The position numbers and the translations under genes are program-made. Source: Fratercula arctica (Eukaryota; Chordata; Aves; Charadriiformes; Alcidae). From it: a stretch of DNA of 64,000 bases. The stretch is taken from contig CANTUZ010000003.1 in the NCBI GenBank assembly GCA_947846985.1, positions 96,696,704 to 96,760,703 of the forward strand, written 5' to 3'. The notes under the pieces were generated by a model. It saw only the letters and a list, made by a program, of their open reading frames with translations, did no database searches and was not told the origin of the DNA. Of this stretch, positions 48,922-63,940 are shown one piece after another. Within the stretch, counting starts at the first letter, position 1; each line of letters starts with the position of its first letter.

Positions 48922-51900
48922 ACCCACGTGCATTCATAACATATGCAAGCCAAACTCTGTGGCCAACATCAAGTACCTCTGAGTTGGAAGACTCCAGGCC
49001 AATAATTCCTCTGTCTCTACTGTTTACCCACAGTCTGGGTGATGCGGTGTATCTGCAGATGTGTGTTTTGGGTCATGTGCCTTCATAGAATTGTTCTCAG
49101 CTTAGTTTTGGATATGAGAAGGTCGTGCTGGTTAGCTCTCAGGGTACCAGGGTAGAGCAACATAGACATTCTAAAGGCTACTGTAACTGAAAGTCACTCG
49201 TTACAGTAGGCAAGTTCTTAGGAATAACAGATTATATCCCTTGTGAGAAAATAAGCATTTTTTTGTTTTGTTTTTCTGAATCCCTTTTTATTACATATGA
49301 ATATGTATATTTCTATTCAACATTGTCTTACAGATACATAATAAATAGAAATTCAGGTAATTTTCATGAAAGCTGATACAATGACACATATTTAGCAAGG
49401 AGCGGTACTAACTGTCACCTTTTCTTACAAGGTGTTAAAAATAATTGTACTGTAAACATCAAAGCTTTCAAGTCATCCTCATTAATGTTCCCTCCTGGAA
49501 CTATCACCATAACAACAGATCTCAAGGTACAGGAGAAAATACCATCGAATATGATGTCTGACTTTTTCCAGCTGTGGCAAATCCAAGGGTAAGACGAACA
49601 TCACATCCACTCCATAATCCTGTCACTACTCCTAGTGACACTGAGAAGATAGAGTATAACTGAGAAGATGCAGTTTTATTCAATTAATGGTCTTCCTAGA
49701 GCAGAAGAAAGGCAATTTAAATAGAAATTAATCTTTGTTGGTAAAGCTTTACTCAACCATCTGTATTTGCAGAGTAGAGATTAGACCATGGCCACTTCAA
49801 ATCAGGGACACATCTTGTTGATGTCAAGAGTCACAATTGAACAACAGCTGCAGAAAAAGAGGGGAAGAAAGTCACTCCCCATTATTGCACAGTTTCCATC
49901 TTTAAATGAGATAAAACACCTGCTAAAAAAAAAGGAATTTAAAAAGTATACCCCTCCTTGATAGATCGTATACTGTCTGTTAATATCAAAATGTATGAGA
50001 CCTTCCTTTCTGTGCACAACTGCATCTTTTCCTAATCCCTGAATGACAAATTTCAAAACAGAACTCTTGTAATGTAAGATTAAGTAAATTTTTTTGTTTG
50101 TTGTTTTTTAATCTACAGTACTGATAAATGTCCTAGGGTATTAAAAAACAGTATTTAGGGAACATTTCTTATGCTTTTTCTGGATGGTAAATGTATAGAA
50201 AGTGGGAGTAGAAGTTGAGGCAGCTGGATTATTAATGTTAGGCAAGCATTCAGCCAGTTCCACATTATTTTGAAATGCTTACACTCTCAGGAACACAAAA
50301 TATACATACAATTAAAAGAGTCATTTTAGTTTGTAATAGATAATTCCAGTAAAAACAAACAAATGTGTTTGTGTTTCTATTTTGCCTACTTAAGTAGTAG
50401 CAAGGAACATATTGCCTTATAGGGCAAAGTCAGATGTTTTGGAGATCCTTCCACCTCCTATGTCCTTTCAACATCTATATTCCACAGCTGGGAATATATG
50501 GGCTTCCCCTGACTTGCTTTCATTCACCAGTTTGCAATGAAAATCTCTTGCCATTTTGAAAAGCCTTGTAAGTGCAATCTAAATCGTCTTGGTACCTTAC
50601 AGACTGAGATAATAGTTAAAACACTGTTGGCGTGCAGATAGAAGGAAAATTTCACTGTCATGTATCCATAGATGAATTCGTAAAGGATATTTTAGGGGAA
50701 AATATTTTAAATTTTGCAGGAAATAATCAACACGGTTTTTCTTTCTAAATAAACCACTACATCACATATCTGGCTGGATACTAAAAGCAAGTGGATCTAT
50801 TTGTTGACCAGCAACAAATGTCATGTGTAATTGTTGTTCTTTCACACTAAATCCTAGAGATGAAAAACTAATTTAAATGAATAATTTATCCAATTTACTT
50901 TGTCTCATTTTCTGCTCGTAGGCAACCCACAAGCATATTACAATTTCTTTATGTTTATCTTTTTCATTTTTGACTAGTCTTTCACTCCAATTTTTGCCTA
51001 TATGCAAGCACCATTGGTTTGATTAATTGTGCACGAATGCAATGTCATTGATTGTGAGTATCCATATTTTTGATTTTTCTTTGTTCTAATAGAATATAGT
51101 CATTTGAATGCTGAGCTGAAAGTGAACTCAAGAAGTAGAATAGGATGACTGCAGCAGATTTTTTTTAAATGTTTAAACACCACTTCCTGAAAAAAAATCT
51201 TTAGATATTTACTCAGCACTACTAATCAGAGATTGTATTGACTGTTTGACCTTGAAACGTCTAACTTTTCAAAGCTGTTTGGATAAGCATTTAGAAGTTT
51301 GGATCACTCCTTTGTAATTATCCAATATCTAAATATTTTGAGGTTTTCTGATGGCCTATGTGAGAGTCCATAAAAGCAAATGTCTAAAGGCTTCTCAAGA
51401 AAAGTGAAGTTTTGTCATTGTGGTGAATATATTCATATTCAACATTTTGAATGTCAAGACCAACCAAAGGGAAAATAATTTGGAACAAGTTTCAGAAAAG
51501 AAGAGGGCTAGAGAGGGAAGGGAGAGTGACACACCTCATGCCTTTTTCTTTACTTGCTTTTGAAACAGATGTGTAGCTTTTATTGGGTGCAGCATAGATA
51601 GTAACTCAGAGGAACTTCAGAAGACTACCTGCAGGAAGAGGAGGTACAAACATCAGAAAATATACGCAAAAGGAAAGAAATCGTTACCACGTCAACTTTC
51701 CTCACTTTAAAACCAGCTTATTGTGTGTGAATTTGGATGGAGAGCTTAACTAACAGCTGCTGTGCAGCTTCTGAGATCAGAGGGGTTGTCCTGGCTTTGT
51801 AACCCGGCGAGTAAGAGTGCTGTTCAAAGTGACAAACCTTAGTTCAGTGTGACCAGTCTGTAATTCTCCTCTTCTGCTGAAGGAGAGGTCCACCAGAATG

Positions 51901-54274
51901 CAGTTCAGAGCAAAAACTTGAACTGGTCATTGTGAACTTCCCTAAGACGAAGCTTCTTTCACAAAGCTGAACTTGGCCCTTTGTCATTGCTATCTGAGAT
52001 ACAATTTTACACCTGTGATCCACTGCCATACTGAAGACGTCCCTAGCTGCTGTAAGGAATTCAAAACTTTATTAAAAAACAGCCTTCTGGACCTCAGGTT
52101 CCAGTGGGGTTTTTTTACTGAAAAACATACATTGTGGTTCCCAAAAAAAATGCATTATGGATCGTACTCCTGCTGTTTCCACAAATGCAGTACACAAATT
52201 AATTTGAATTATTGCTTCATTCTTCTTTCCATATATAGCAATACATGCCACAACCAGTTGGCAGCAGTGGTTCGGTCTTGAACTTTCCAGGAGTACTGAT
52301 TTACCACGGAGCTGTGTTGTTTCTCAAAGGATGCTGAAGAGCTTGAAATGGATGGTAGGGAGAGCAGCAATGCCAGCAGGCTCCTCAGGTAGACCTAGTG
52401 AAAAGATGGCTGTTTGGGATTTATCAAACAAATTTTGTAAATTAGGTTCATACTCGACATTAGATTGGGCAGAGATGTTTTGAGTAGAGAGAACAGTACT
52501 GGAATTGCATTTTAATTGCTTTTTTTAAACTTGCATCTTATGCAGTTGGGTCTGAGGTGTTAGTCTTGTCTGTTAGACAGCTGATGTCCTATCTACAAAT
52601 CTTACAGAGTTTTTATATCAGTGCACCAAGATAGGAAATGGTAAATGAAAATGAGTTCAAACATTGTTTCAGTCCTGCATCATCACCTTTATTGGCAGGG
52701 CCAATGGGAAGAATGATTTTGTGCCATTTTTTCATTACAAAGGTTAAGATTTCTTTGGTTGGACATCTACTCTTATCATCTACTCAAAATATAGTAAGGT
52801 ATCATCTGGTATCATATTTACAAATTGAGAGGAGACTTCTGGAGTCTTTGGTCAACAAGAATAAGCAATTCTAAAGGCTAAGATCTTGTCAACTTATGAA
52901 ACAGCAAAAAGATGATAAATGTGACTGGTTGAGGTTCATGATTTATACAGAGGTGAGAGTGAGAATGCTTGAATAGATCTGCTGGAAGGAACATCCCACT
53001 GAGCCAATAAAGCCAATGTTCAGCCCAATATATTTTAATCTCAGCATCCAGACATTTTCACTCAAGATTAAAGATAAACATTTGAAGGTTCTTAGCCCAA
53101 ATATAAACCAAAAATACTGTTCCTTTCAGACCTTGTTTTGGAAGGCATTTGACTCTGGAGCTGTATTTCTGCCTTCTGAATCAGAAGCTGGTAATGAGCT
53201 GTGTGGTGATATTTTTCTTTACATTTTTTAAGAGCTATGGTGAGCCCTGCGAAGAGTCTAGAAGCGACTTAGCACTTGTTTACTTACCCCAGATGCAAAG
53301 AATTACCGAAACAGAATAAATTTGGAACTAAAATGCACATTGCTTTTATAGTTTACTTGCACTTGGATTTTCACTTCTGAATAAGAAAGGAGGCTTTTTA
53401 CTCCTGGATAAGAGACGGGACTTTTGCACAGAAAGGCACTCAACTTAGTATGAATACTTAGATGAGCTTCTTGTAGTTACGAAGAAATAAGTAATTTGTT
53501 TGCAAGAAATAGGCCAGTCTGTCGAGACACTGAGAAACCGGTACAGCTCCTAGGTCTAGGACAGCCAGATTAAAGAGCAATTTTAAATGCAAATATTCTT
53601 TCTCACTTCTCATTTCACTGATCAAACCAGCCAAACGCAGCTTCTTGTTATCTTCTGGAATGAGTGAAAAGCGATGCTTTTAGAAAGTCACTGGAAAAGA
53701 ACCACGCAGTAAGATAGATTGTGCTTTTAATGTCATGCTGTTCTTCCTCTCATTTCAAGCTATTTAAACGGAAAGCAAATGCCACATTCAACTGTTTATT
53801 CTAAGCTCAATGGTTATTTACATTTTTCAATAGTTTTCAAACAAACTGAAACAACTAAGCTCATCTTTATTCAGTGCCAACCTAGACAATGAAAAGACTG
53901 ACAATAAGAGGCATTTTGTCACACTTTAACATTTTAAAAAGAATAATCAACATTTACATGTGACTGCGATCCCCAAAATTGTGGCTGTGGAGGCTTTGTT
54001 TAATATTTTCAACTGGAACTCAGGGCTTTTAAAATTTATTCTGTCTGCCACTTCTGAATGTAGATGGAAACTGTGCATAAAGACCTGCACTTCCTCTTCA
54101 TGGCATGTTTGCATCCGTGTTAGTGCTTTAACAAATATGTGAAAGTGAGCAATTGGTACTTGATTCTGCTACATTTGAAGTCCATTCCTGTAATCCCAGT
54201 AGGACATTCTCAGTGAGAGTGAAGCCCGGGCAACTAAGAAAACTTGTTGCAAACCTTAAAATAATGAAATATAT

Positions 54275-54336
54275 TGGATATAATGGGTATAATGAAATAT
54301 AAACTGGATATAATGATGGATATAATTGGATATAAT
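54275..54336. repeat. TGGATATAAT repeat, four exact copies
   Basis: TGGATATAAT occurs at 54275-54284, 54305-54314, 54317-54326 and 54327-54336, with diverged copies (gggtataatgaaatataa) between the first two. A degenerate minisatellite-like tract. Confidence 0.9.
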
Positions 54337-57300
54337 GACAGTCAAAAGGGATTATTGTTATTTTTTTTTCCAAAATTGATATTTCCAAGTTTTAAGATGT
54401 ACCACTTATTTATTTCTGTGCCCTTTTGAATGAAAGAATGAAGAATGTATTGAGACTAAAGAGCATTTGAATAAAGACGGAATTATAGACATGGGAATCT
54501 GCATGGCTGAACAACATATTGATTAAATATGATTGATTACCTATTTATGCCCAAGGCATTTAGAAAAAGAGCTAAGCTATACTCAACTTACATCTGCTGT
54601 GACTTGAAAAATCAAATTTTATTTTTACCATAATAGCAATAAACAGGATAATGTTTATATTATCTGAAAGACCCTATTAGCCTTAGAAAAATACTGTGAA
54701 TGATGGTTTGGCGAAGGCGGAGTGGATTTTTCTGTTGCTTATTCAAACTTCGGAGAATTTGGTCTGTCGATAGTATAAATATATTTATTGCAAAAAAACC
54801 CCAGCAACATAAATAAAAAATTAAAGTAGTAGCAACTTTTTTATGTTTTTCTAAGAGCAAAACCCACAGTCAGCATTAAACCTTCAGTGTCTGGGAACCT
54901 GCAGTTCTGGAGTTTTTTGCTTACCTGTGCAACTGTGGTTTGGGTCTTATTCTTGTAGGTGATATCTGAATAAATCTGGCTTGCCCCATGAAACCAAAGG
55001 AGCTGTCCTGGGAACAATGCCTCAATAAATGGGAATACTGTTTTCATCAGATTTATCACTGCTATGAATTTCTCACAAATTAATAGTGTGCTTTAAAGCA
55101 GACTTTATTATATCGTTTTCCTGATTTGTTTTGATTTGATTGTAATCATCATAGTTATTCAACTTTACTCATAAAATACATAAAGACTCTAACACCTACT
55201 TAGAAATGCTGCAGAAAGATTTTGTGGACGATAAGCTTTTCTGCCATCCTCTTCATGTTCTCCTTACTTGGCAAAAATAATTCTCTCCTTGACACTGGTT
55301 ACCAAGTTTTCAGTTCAAAATTATTTTCTGTGCTAGACAGCGTATGAAAGAAAATGCTGATGCAGCTGTACATGTTTTAGTATTATACATGATGTTAATG
55401 CAACTACAACCTAATAAATATTTATATTTGTTATATAGAGATCTAAGTAAAGGGCAACTCTCAACTGATCATCCAGCCTTCATATGGTCCTTAAATATTC
55501 ATAGTGCAAGCAGTTATATTCATAAGATCCCACATAAAAAATACATAGAGTATTCTCCATAGAGACAGAATTTGTCTGCATCATGCAATGCACCATTTGA
55601 TCATTAAACAGTGTGATTGTTCATGAGCTTGTTGCCAAAAATACTTGTCTACTGTCACTTGGATCTGTCAAAGCTTGTCACTTGGCTATTTATCTGATGG
55701 AGAACAGTCTTGGTGGGTACAAAATGACTCTATAGGCATTTGCTTGCTAAACAAGATCATGTGACTGTATCTCCACCCGTGTTAGGCTTTTCATGACAGA
55801 TTGCAGAGTTATAAACTTATTTTTTCATAAAAACTCATGCAGACCTTGAGAACTGCTGTTAAAGACTTGGGACAAGTCCAATTTAATTAGAGTTGTTGAG
55901 AGTTTGTTTACTGTATGAATTCAGCTCAGATGGAAGGCTTGGGTTTTCTCTTTCAGTACTCAACAGTTTCTTATCCAGTTAGTCCACTGAGGTACTAAAA
56001 AAGTTAAATAATTTTGGACTGCGAGGTTTATCGTGACTGGTGAGTTCCCAGGGAGCCAGGCACATATAAACTCGGTCATAATGAGAAAAGCTCAGTGCAG
56101 GCTGCTGTTTCTTGCAGACTGGTAAGCACGGAGACTTCAGCTGTGCCAGGCAATTACAGAAGCCGTGAGCTCTGGTTTCCGGAAAGGCTCTGGGTGATGA
56201 GATGCCATGGTACTTAACATTATCACACCCGCCTTGCCTCCAGCGTACCAGTCTTACTCATGTGTTTTTCAGTCTGGCCTTTTGGTAAACTCAGGTTAGT
56301 GCCTTTTTGTTATAGTAGATAAACAGATGGCTCTTTATATCACTAGATTTCCTGCAGCTGAGTACTTCTCTTTTCTGTATTACCTTTATTTATTAGGAAT
56401 TTTCACCAGAGCTAAAACATGAGCTTTATTAATATAGTAAAATGCACAGTTTTGGAACCGTTTTATATTAATTGCAAACTTTTAGGGATTGTTCCAAAAT
56501 AGTATTTTAGTTTTACTGGAATTTTAAGGGGACGTATTTAAAAAAAATACTTCCTGTTGCAGGAAGCTCTCATCAGAGTTCGTTTATGTTCTTCATACAT
56601 TTGTGACATTGTCCTCTTGCAAAAAATAATTCTGCATGAAACTGCAGAGATACATATTTAGCAACTTCACTTAAAGACAAGCATTGCAGAGTGCAGTTCT
56701 GTTTCATTCTCTGGCTGATGGGCCTTTTAGCCAGTTACCTCTATCCATACACTTAACACTTACTCAAGATAATTGAAAAAGAGGATTTGTATTTGGTGCA
56801 ATAAAAGGCCCGAAAAAGTAGTCTTACATACCTATAATCTTTTTTCCCTCATCATGTTCAGTGCATTTGCAACTCTGAATTTCAGTTATACACAGGAAGA
56901 AAAAGGGTTGTGCTAGGTGAATTATCTCCTGTATTTGGGTGCAGAAGCACCTGTCCAGCAATATGCCTGTTCTTTCTGGGCATTGAAGGGAAGCTCAAAT
57001 ATATATGTAAGCCTAGATTCTCATAAACGTAGGAATTCAGATATATATACCCCGTGTGTATATTGTTACAAAGCTGGCTCAAGCGGTGCCTTGGATGCCG
57101 GCCATCTGCAGACACACAGCAGCAATTGCTTCCCCAGAGGCAGCGTGTGAATGTCCCGTTATCTGCTGCTTTTGGAAGGAGGAGGGTTTACGACTCTCCA
57201 ACTGCCTTAGCATTTCCATTAAATCTTTGCTCGGGTATAGAGATACGTGCTTACATTCTGATACAGATACACGTATATGTTATCTATAGCTACAGCACAG

Positions 57301-59020
57301 AAAAATGTGATCTATTTCTTCCAGCACGTCTGTTTATAAGGATTTTCTATTGCACAGAGCTCCTCTGTAGCCAGCAATGTGCATGAGTAACTGTGCAAGG
57401 AATCAGTCTAAAGGATCAAAGCAATAAAATTTAAAGCATATATTTTCGGTTTTAATAATACAATTTTGGAAAAAAATGTATGTATAGAAAATAAATGCAG
57501 AAAGGAAAAAGATACTAGCAAATATTTACAAGAATAGTTTACTTGTATAATCAGATGGACTGGATGAAGTACACATTTTTTTTTCCATCTTTAACTCCTT
57601 TAGCAAGTGGTATTTAGTGGTATTGAAGTGCCTGGGAAATTCATATGAATCCCTCTTTGTCAGATAAATAGGTCAATTTTGTCTCAGATATTCTCATTTT
57701 TAAAACAGTGAGATCCGTTATATTTTATCAAAGGTGCAGACTTAGTGTAACTCTTTAAACTGTAGCAAAACCATTGAGAAAATTGATCTTGTTCTGAAAC
57801 ACGGTACCTTGAGTTTGACCTACAGGGCTCTTAGAGGGTGTAGCAATCACTGGAAGAGGGAGATGCAGTATAATGGCTCCGGGACAATAAACTAGAAGAC
57901 TAGAGATGAAAAATGTTATTTCTCCATACAGATCTGGGTTTTTTTCTGATGAAATTATGGTTGCCTGAATTTTAATAGCTTCTACAATTGTTATAAGTGC
58001 TGTTACTCATAGACAGCTAATAGCTCTCTTTGACTACCTGCTGTTGTTTTGTAGCTCTTGGTATGGTGTAAAAATCTGTGGAGTGCAACATCTGAAATCA
58101 TAAAGAGTGCAATGTTTGTTAAATGAAATTAGATAAGTAAATAATTCTTATATATCAGTATCACAAGAATACATTAGTATCCCAAGGACACTCTTGCAGT
58201 CATACCCCCGTACTACATTATGCAATACAGTAAAAATGCAGTTATTTATCAAAAGCAGTGTATCTGTCCACGTGGAGTGCGTAACATTACATATCAGTTC
58301 CTAACAAGGTGCTTTAGCTGTAGCCTTGGTGTTCATACTCTCCTCCAACTCTTCTGGGCCAATTAGTGAGTTTCTGTAAGGAAAATATTAATAATCCTTT
58401 AGATAATTTACTACCCCCAATTTTTTTGGTCACCAAATGTCTGTCAGAGGCAAATTATTTAAGTCTGAATGGGGACACAGCAACTTTGTTAGAAACCCCA
58501 TATCATGTGATAGTTTATTTGGACTTTCCAGTCCCCAGTTGTTGTCTCTTACCGTACACCCTTGAAACTTCAGACATCCAGATTTTTAGAAAGCTGAAGT
58601 TAAAAAAAAAAACCAACCAGATATACTAAAAGTGAGTCTTATTTTGGGGCAGTATATAAATTCAGGTAGTGTTCTGAAGTATTTTAATATTTTAGTTTCT
58701 CTTTCCCAGTATTAGAAACACACAGCTTTTCCCAGTTTGCTTTCTTAGTTGTTTTTTTTTTTTCCAAAAAAACTTAAAATAATAAGTTATTAACACAATT
58801 TATTAATCTTTCTGAGGACTGAACTGTAAAACGGGCAAGCATACATTTGAACTGTGCACATTTGGATTTTTTAAAAATAGATTATCAAATTCTGATGCTG
58901 CACCTTTTTACTCGACACTGGATTTCTACAATCACATGTAGCTCCTGCACTTGTCTTTATCAAGACTCTACACACATATACCAGTCCTCACCTATGCTGC
59001 AGCTGGGAGTTTTCTGGGGG

Positions 59021-59060
59021 AAAAAAAAAAAAAAACAAAAACAAAAACCAAAACCAAAAC
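59021..59060. repeat. A15 with CAAAA/CCAAAA tail
   Basis: Fifteen A, then caaaaacaaaaaccaaaacc. Simple repeat. Confidence 0.9.
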
Positions 59061-60536
59061 ATTTAAAAGAAAAGACATTGAAATTCAAACTGTATTTCTT
59101 TCTATTTTACCAACCAGTTACCATCAATCATTCTGCTTTGTGGATAAACACTGCCTGTACTATTTAACTGACATGCAGAATAAAAATGTATGCTTGTTTC
59201 TTTTAAAATAACTCTTATTTTATGAATAGGTAATTCCATTTTTATTACCTGTTTGCACGTTCTTGCAAAAAATGGCTTCAGAACCAGGTTTGGTTTGCCT
59301 TGGTTTGCTTTTTGCTATGGTATGTAAAGGCTTACCATGTTGTTTTAATTTTATTTAATTATCAATAATAATAAAAGAATAAGTGCTTTTAAACTGAAAC
59401 AGAATTTTGGAAAATGTGATTTCCAATTATTTTGACAGAACTGCATCAGTTAACTAGATGGTATGCAAATAAAGAAAAAGGATTATCAACAAACAAAAGT
59501 AAGTGAAGAGTGTACAAATAGGGCTGTAGGGGAGATGCAGAAGAGACCTATGTTTCGTTGCAAGTTAAGTTTTGCCAAATTTAAATGTGGGCACTGTAGC
59601 TGGGAGAAAAAGAAAAGAAAAAATGCAGTTGTTGAGTTTCAGTGCATCTATCAAATAAATTAGAAGCCACAATACTTTGGTCATTTTTCACTTTCCCTGA
59701 ACAGCTGTTTCACTTTCTTGCCAGGTCACCCTTCATGCAAACACCCTAAACAAATAAATCCAAAAAGTCATATGGAGCTCTTCTAACATTTCTCTTGAGG
59801 TACCTATTATAAGTTGCCATTTTGGAAAAAGCAGCAGCAGTGGCTTGTATGTGGTAAACACAACGCAGAGCAACAAGAGGGGAAAAAAAAGTAATTTTCA
59901 TTGTGTTTTATTCATTTCATTCAGGTTTCAGTTGTTTATTTTCTAAGGGGTAAAAAAGTGATTTGTCTTGTATTTGCATCATCTTACTGTGTGTAGTAGT
60001 GGAGTATAATTACAAATGAGGTTACTACATCAGTTGCAGCTGTAGTCAATAACTGTATGGCTGAATCAGTGATTTTCATGTGTACTATTTCTATTTCCAT
60101 GCACAGTGCAATATGAAGGGAAGTGACAATGTTTTCCTCCTGCAGAAACTGTTGTAGCCCAGTGTTGTGGTATCCACTTGAGTAGGGAGCATTGGGAAGG
60201 ATGCTTTAAATCCTTAAAGGCAGAGGAAAAACTGAAAGTCAGTGTCTCGCATCTTGGATGAATGAAATGCTGGGTAAAAAGACAGTGAAAGGACTACTTT
60301 TACTCCACTCTTCCAGATTTCTTTATAAAAGACAGACTTGACCTCTTGCATAATTCCTACATAAGTAACGTGCACACCTCGCCACCAGAGAGGTCTCAGT
60401 GCTTGGAGCAGGACTTGCCATCCTGCAACCCAAACAATGACACCTAAATCTTGTAGAAGATGAAGGTTTATGCAAGGCTCTCTTTTCACCCTTTCTAAGA
60501 GGACACCTAAAGGGTACTAAAGGGTTACAGCACTGT

Positions 60537-60562
60537 GGGTACCATTCTTGGGTACCATTCTT
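60537..60562. repeat. Perfect 13-bp tandem duplication
   Basis: gggtaccattctt occurs at 60537-60549 and immediately again at 60550-60562. Confidence 0.95.
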
Positions 60563-61918
60563 AGTTACCTAAGTTTTCCGGTACATCATACGAGAAAGTG
60601 CATCCATCTTGTATGTCATTAATTCCAGTGTGGTTATTTTGCTTACCCAGGATCCAGAAATTTAAGATCCTAAATCACACAAAGTTTGCAAACAAAACAG
60701 GCTTCTAAGTCCATAAACTGCTTCTGAAAATAGGACTTAAATTCTAAATAACTTAGCTTATTTTTTTTACACACCATTCATTTTGTAGAAAACTTATGGG
60801 GAAAAAATGATCCTAGCTTTTTTTAAAAAAATCCGTATCTATCTGCTTTGGTGAGTCCATCACCTTCCTAGGAGGAAAGCAGACTACAGTGTGGCAAGGA
60901 GGCAATACTGTTTTGGTAGTCTCTGTTTGAATGAGGTGAGATTCAATTTTGAAAGAAAAGACTTTTAAAGGATTTGCTTTCTTTTGTCAGGACCTCAGTC
61001 GAGCTGTGTACAGAGGACACAGTCATTTGTTGTTTGTGCTGGAGGAAGGGAATTGTTATGAAGAACTAAGCTTCCACTCTGTTTGGAAAATACCAACTCA
61101 TCCATACTTGATCAGAATTTATCTCTTTGGGGATAAGCAAACAGGTCACTGGATACAGTCTGAGAAACTGTTTAACATTCTGTAGAGCAGAAGTAACTAA
61201 TGAAAGCTGAAAGATGTTAAAATAAACTTCCCAGCTTCAGTAAAACTAGGCTTTTCCTTCCTTAGTTGTTGTTGAACATTTCCTTTAAAGCTGTGTATCT
61301 GTGTTGCCTTGGTAAGTATGAGTGTACAAATTTGTATGACTTAGATGTTGAGTAGCTATGATATAAATCCAGAACATTATTTTGGGGAGGAAATTAGCTT
61401 TAGTTATTATTCATGTCTTTTCCATCCTCTCAGAATGGTGCATACTGACATTATAATTTGTTTTGTAAAGAAGACTTTTGCTCTGCTAAAAGTGCTGGTT
61501 AATTTTACACTATAAGTTTTATTACTGGAGGTTGTCTTCTTGAACTGTCCTGAGATTTCCTGACCTTTGTAGAAAAAGAAAATAAAAAATCCAAGGATAT
61601 ACTTTGTTTCTAAGTTCAAAACATTATGAACCTAATGTTTATTTATATCTTGAAGCCTGCTTGATGCATCCTAGAATTTTATGACTGCTTTATCATTTCC
61701 TTATTAAGTGAAAAAAATTCTGTAAATCAACATAAAAAATGCTGTAAAAGAGACCAAGTGTTGCTGTAGCCGGCTTCATCTGCCGAGAGGAAGGGAATAT
61801 AGAGGCAAAGAAAATGAACACCAAATTAACAAAACCAGCAGGATTCTTAGGATGCATACAGGTTTGCATAAATGATCTATAAGTTGTCTAATCACCATGG
61901 TCCTCAAGACGGCATATT

Positions 61919-61980
61919 AAAAAAAAAAAAAAAACAAACGAAAACAAACAAACAAAACCCAAACCAAACAAACCAACAAA
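61919..61980. repeat. A16 with CAAA/CCAAA repeat
   Basis: A-run followed by caaacgaaaacaaacaaac and aaaacccaaaccaaac. Low-complexity tract. Confidence 0.9.
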
Positions 61981-63067
61981 TGTATTGGTCTTTGGAGATA
62001 AGGTTACTCAGCATTTTGTGTTGGCAGGGGGTCATGCAAGTCTGTATTCCATCTTCTGAGCAGAGTTCAGAAGTATAAGCAATGTAATAAGTCAAAAATC
62101 CGTGAATGCGTCACTGTAAATCCAGAGTGGCTCTTCTGAAAAATGAGATGGAGATCAAAGTGAGCACAGTTGTATTTCTAGGTAGAAAATTAGATATTCC
62201 TGAAAATTACTGCTGGATTGGCTGAAGCAAACTTTGGTCCCCTGAGATACTTTTGGTTGGGCCACCCAGCAAATTGTCAAAAATGTTGCTATATCTTATT
62301 CTTCTCAGCGGTAGGCTTAAAAATGTCTCCCATCTGAGAGCCGCAGTAACAATTTTCAGACCTTATGCAATCAATAAGGAATTAATGTAAAGCAGAGGCA
62401 GTTTTTCATGGATGGAGTTGGAAGGACAGTGGGCTGAAGCTCCCAGGTGTTGCTGTCCTTACTCTAGTAGGTAGCTAGAGGTCAAGAGAAGGGAGAATCT
62501 GAAATGCGTGCACTTATCTTTTATTGTGCATAGACTGAGGCTGCAATAGAAGCCATAAACTTCAAAGTAACATTTCAGTATGTGCCAAGCAGGAAAGGAC
62601 TTCCCCTGGGACTGTGGTGCAACCTGCTTCTTCAGTGTGGTTTCTGGACAGACCCAGTTAGCAGGAGCAGGGTATGTCTCTCAGACAAAGCACAAAACGT
62701 AATAGGTTGCTTAAATATTAGTACAATCCAGCTGTAATGGCTTGCTTTAATTGATATAGTGCTTCCAGGTTTTTAGATTAGCAGTTTAGCTTTAAATACG
62801 CCTAAAGCAAATCACAAAAGACAAATTGACTCTTTGGATTAGAGTTGCTTGTCCTTTATAGTCCTCGGAGGGGTACAAGTACAGATAAATGCCCAACAAA
62901 AAGCCTTGTTTAAATTTTAGTAAGTAGCTGTCAAAGACGCAAGAGCTATCCTTTACCAGTCTTGGAGAAAAAAACTCATCATGCGTAATCTTTCAACTAA
63001 GAGGCTTATTGAACACAACAGGAATATAAAGATTATTCCAAAGGGTGCCGGCCACTGTATGAGTTGC

Positions 63068-63119
63068 CCTTGTGATTTACAGCCGCAATACCGTGCCCTG
63101 CATGAATTTCATGACATAA
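63068..63119 (+). repeat. Diverged 52-bp repeat, copy 1
   Basis: Starts ccttgtgatttacagccgca and ends ctgcatgaatttcatgac plus ataa. Matches the copy at 63941-63992 at 46 of 52 positions with no gaps by hand alignment. The family is not recognised; similarity fades on both sides. Confidence 0.85.
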
Positions 63120-63940
63120 CAATCCGTCAGTTCTCGAAGCTATAAAGTCATCTCTTGGAGATAACTGAGTCAGCCGCACATTGATGGTCATTTCAGGACA
63201 CAACTATCATTTTGTTCCTTATAATAAAATGGTGATGTGATTTAAAATGTCATGCTTTAGGTATAAGACTAAAAATCCCATTAAACTATAATACAGATGA
63301 TAGATATTGTAAGATACTGTAAGTACTAATCTAGTCTGAAGTAATGTATCGGATCCATTTCAAAGTGGATAGATAGGAACTGACAAGGGCCTATAAGCAG
63401 CTTGGAAAAGAAATGGGATGTTATAACCAAGTTATTTAGTGAGATGTTAAAAATATTCACAATCATTTTTACTCAGATATGGAGAACCAAAGAGTTCAAT
63501 CATCTTCATCTGTGAAGTGCTATGATTTTATTTATTTGTGTTTATTTAAGATTCCAAAGTTGTTTAGATAGTGTACAAAATACGAGACACAAACATGCAT
63601 CGTTCTCTAAAGTTTCCGTCGTGCGTAAGAATTTCCTGTAGCGATATTCTGGTCCTTAACGTCATCAGCAAAGGGGACTGAGTGCCTTACAGGAACACGT
63701 TAACGAGGCTGATTATTTTAGATACAATTCCTTCTTCACATTGAAGTCTACTTAAGGATGAACATCATTTAAACTAGTTGTATCTGATTGAGAACTTGTA
63801 TATGTTTAGAGAAGTTGTTAAGTTTTCTTTGCAGTTAGAGAGAAGGAGAGAAAGCTTGTGATAGCTTCATGTTGGAGCTCACTCCATCATCTCTGACTGG
63901 TCCCTGAGGAGTTTATGTCTCAGGAACACGGCAAGCTTCA

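Noticed and set aside
48645..48933. Open frames on + (48662-48919, 48693-48908) and - (48645-48836, 48697-48933) over exon B
   Set aside because: They are wrong-frame or antisense shadows caused by the GC-rich RG/P codons. The conserved protein is in the frame starting at 48721.
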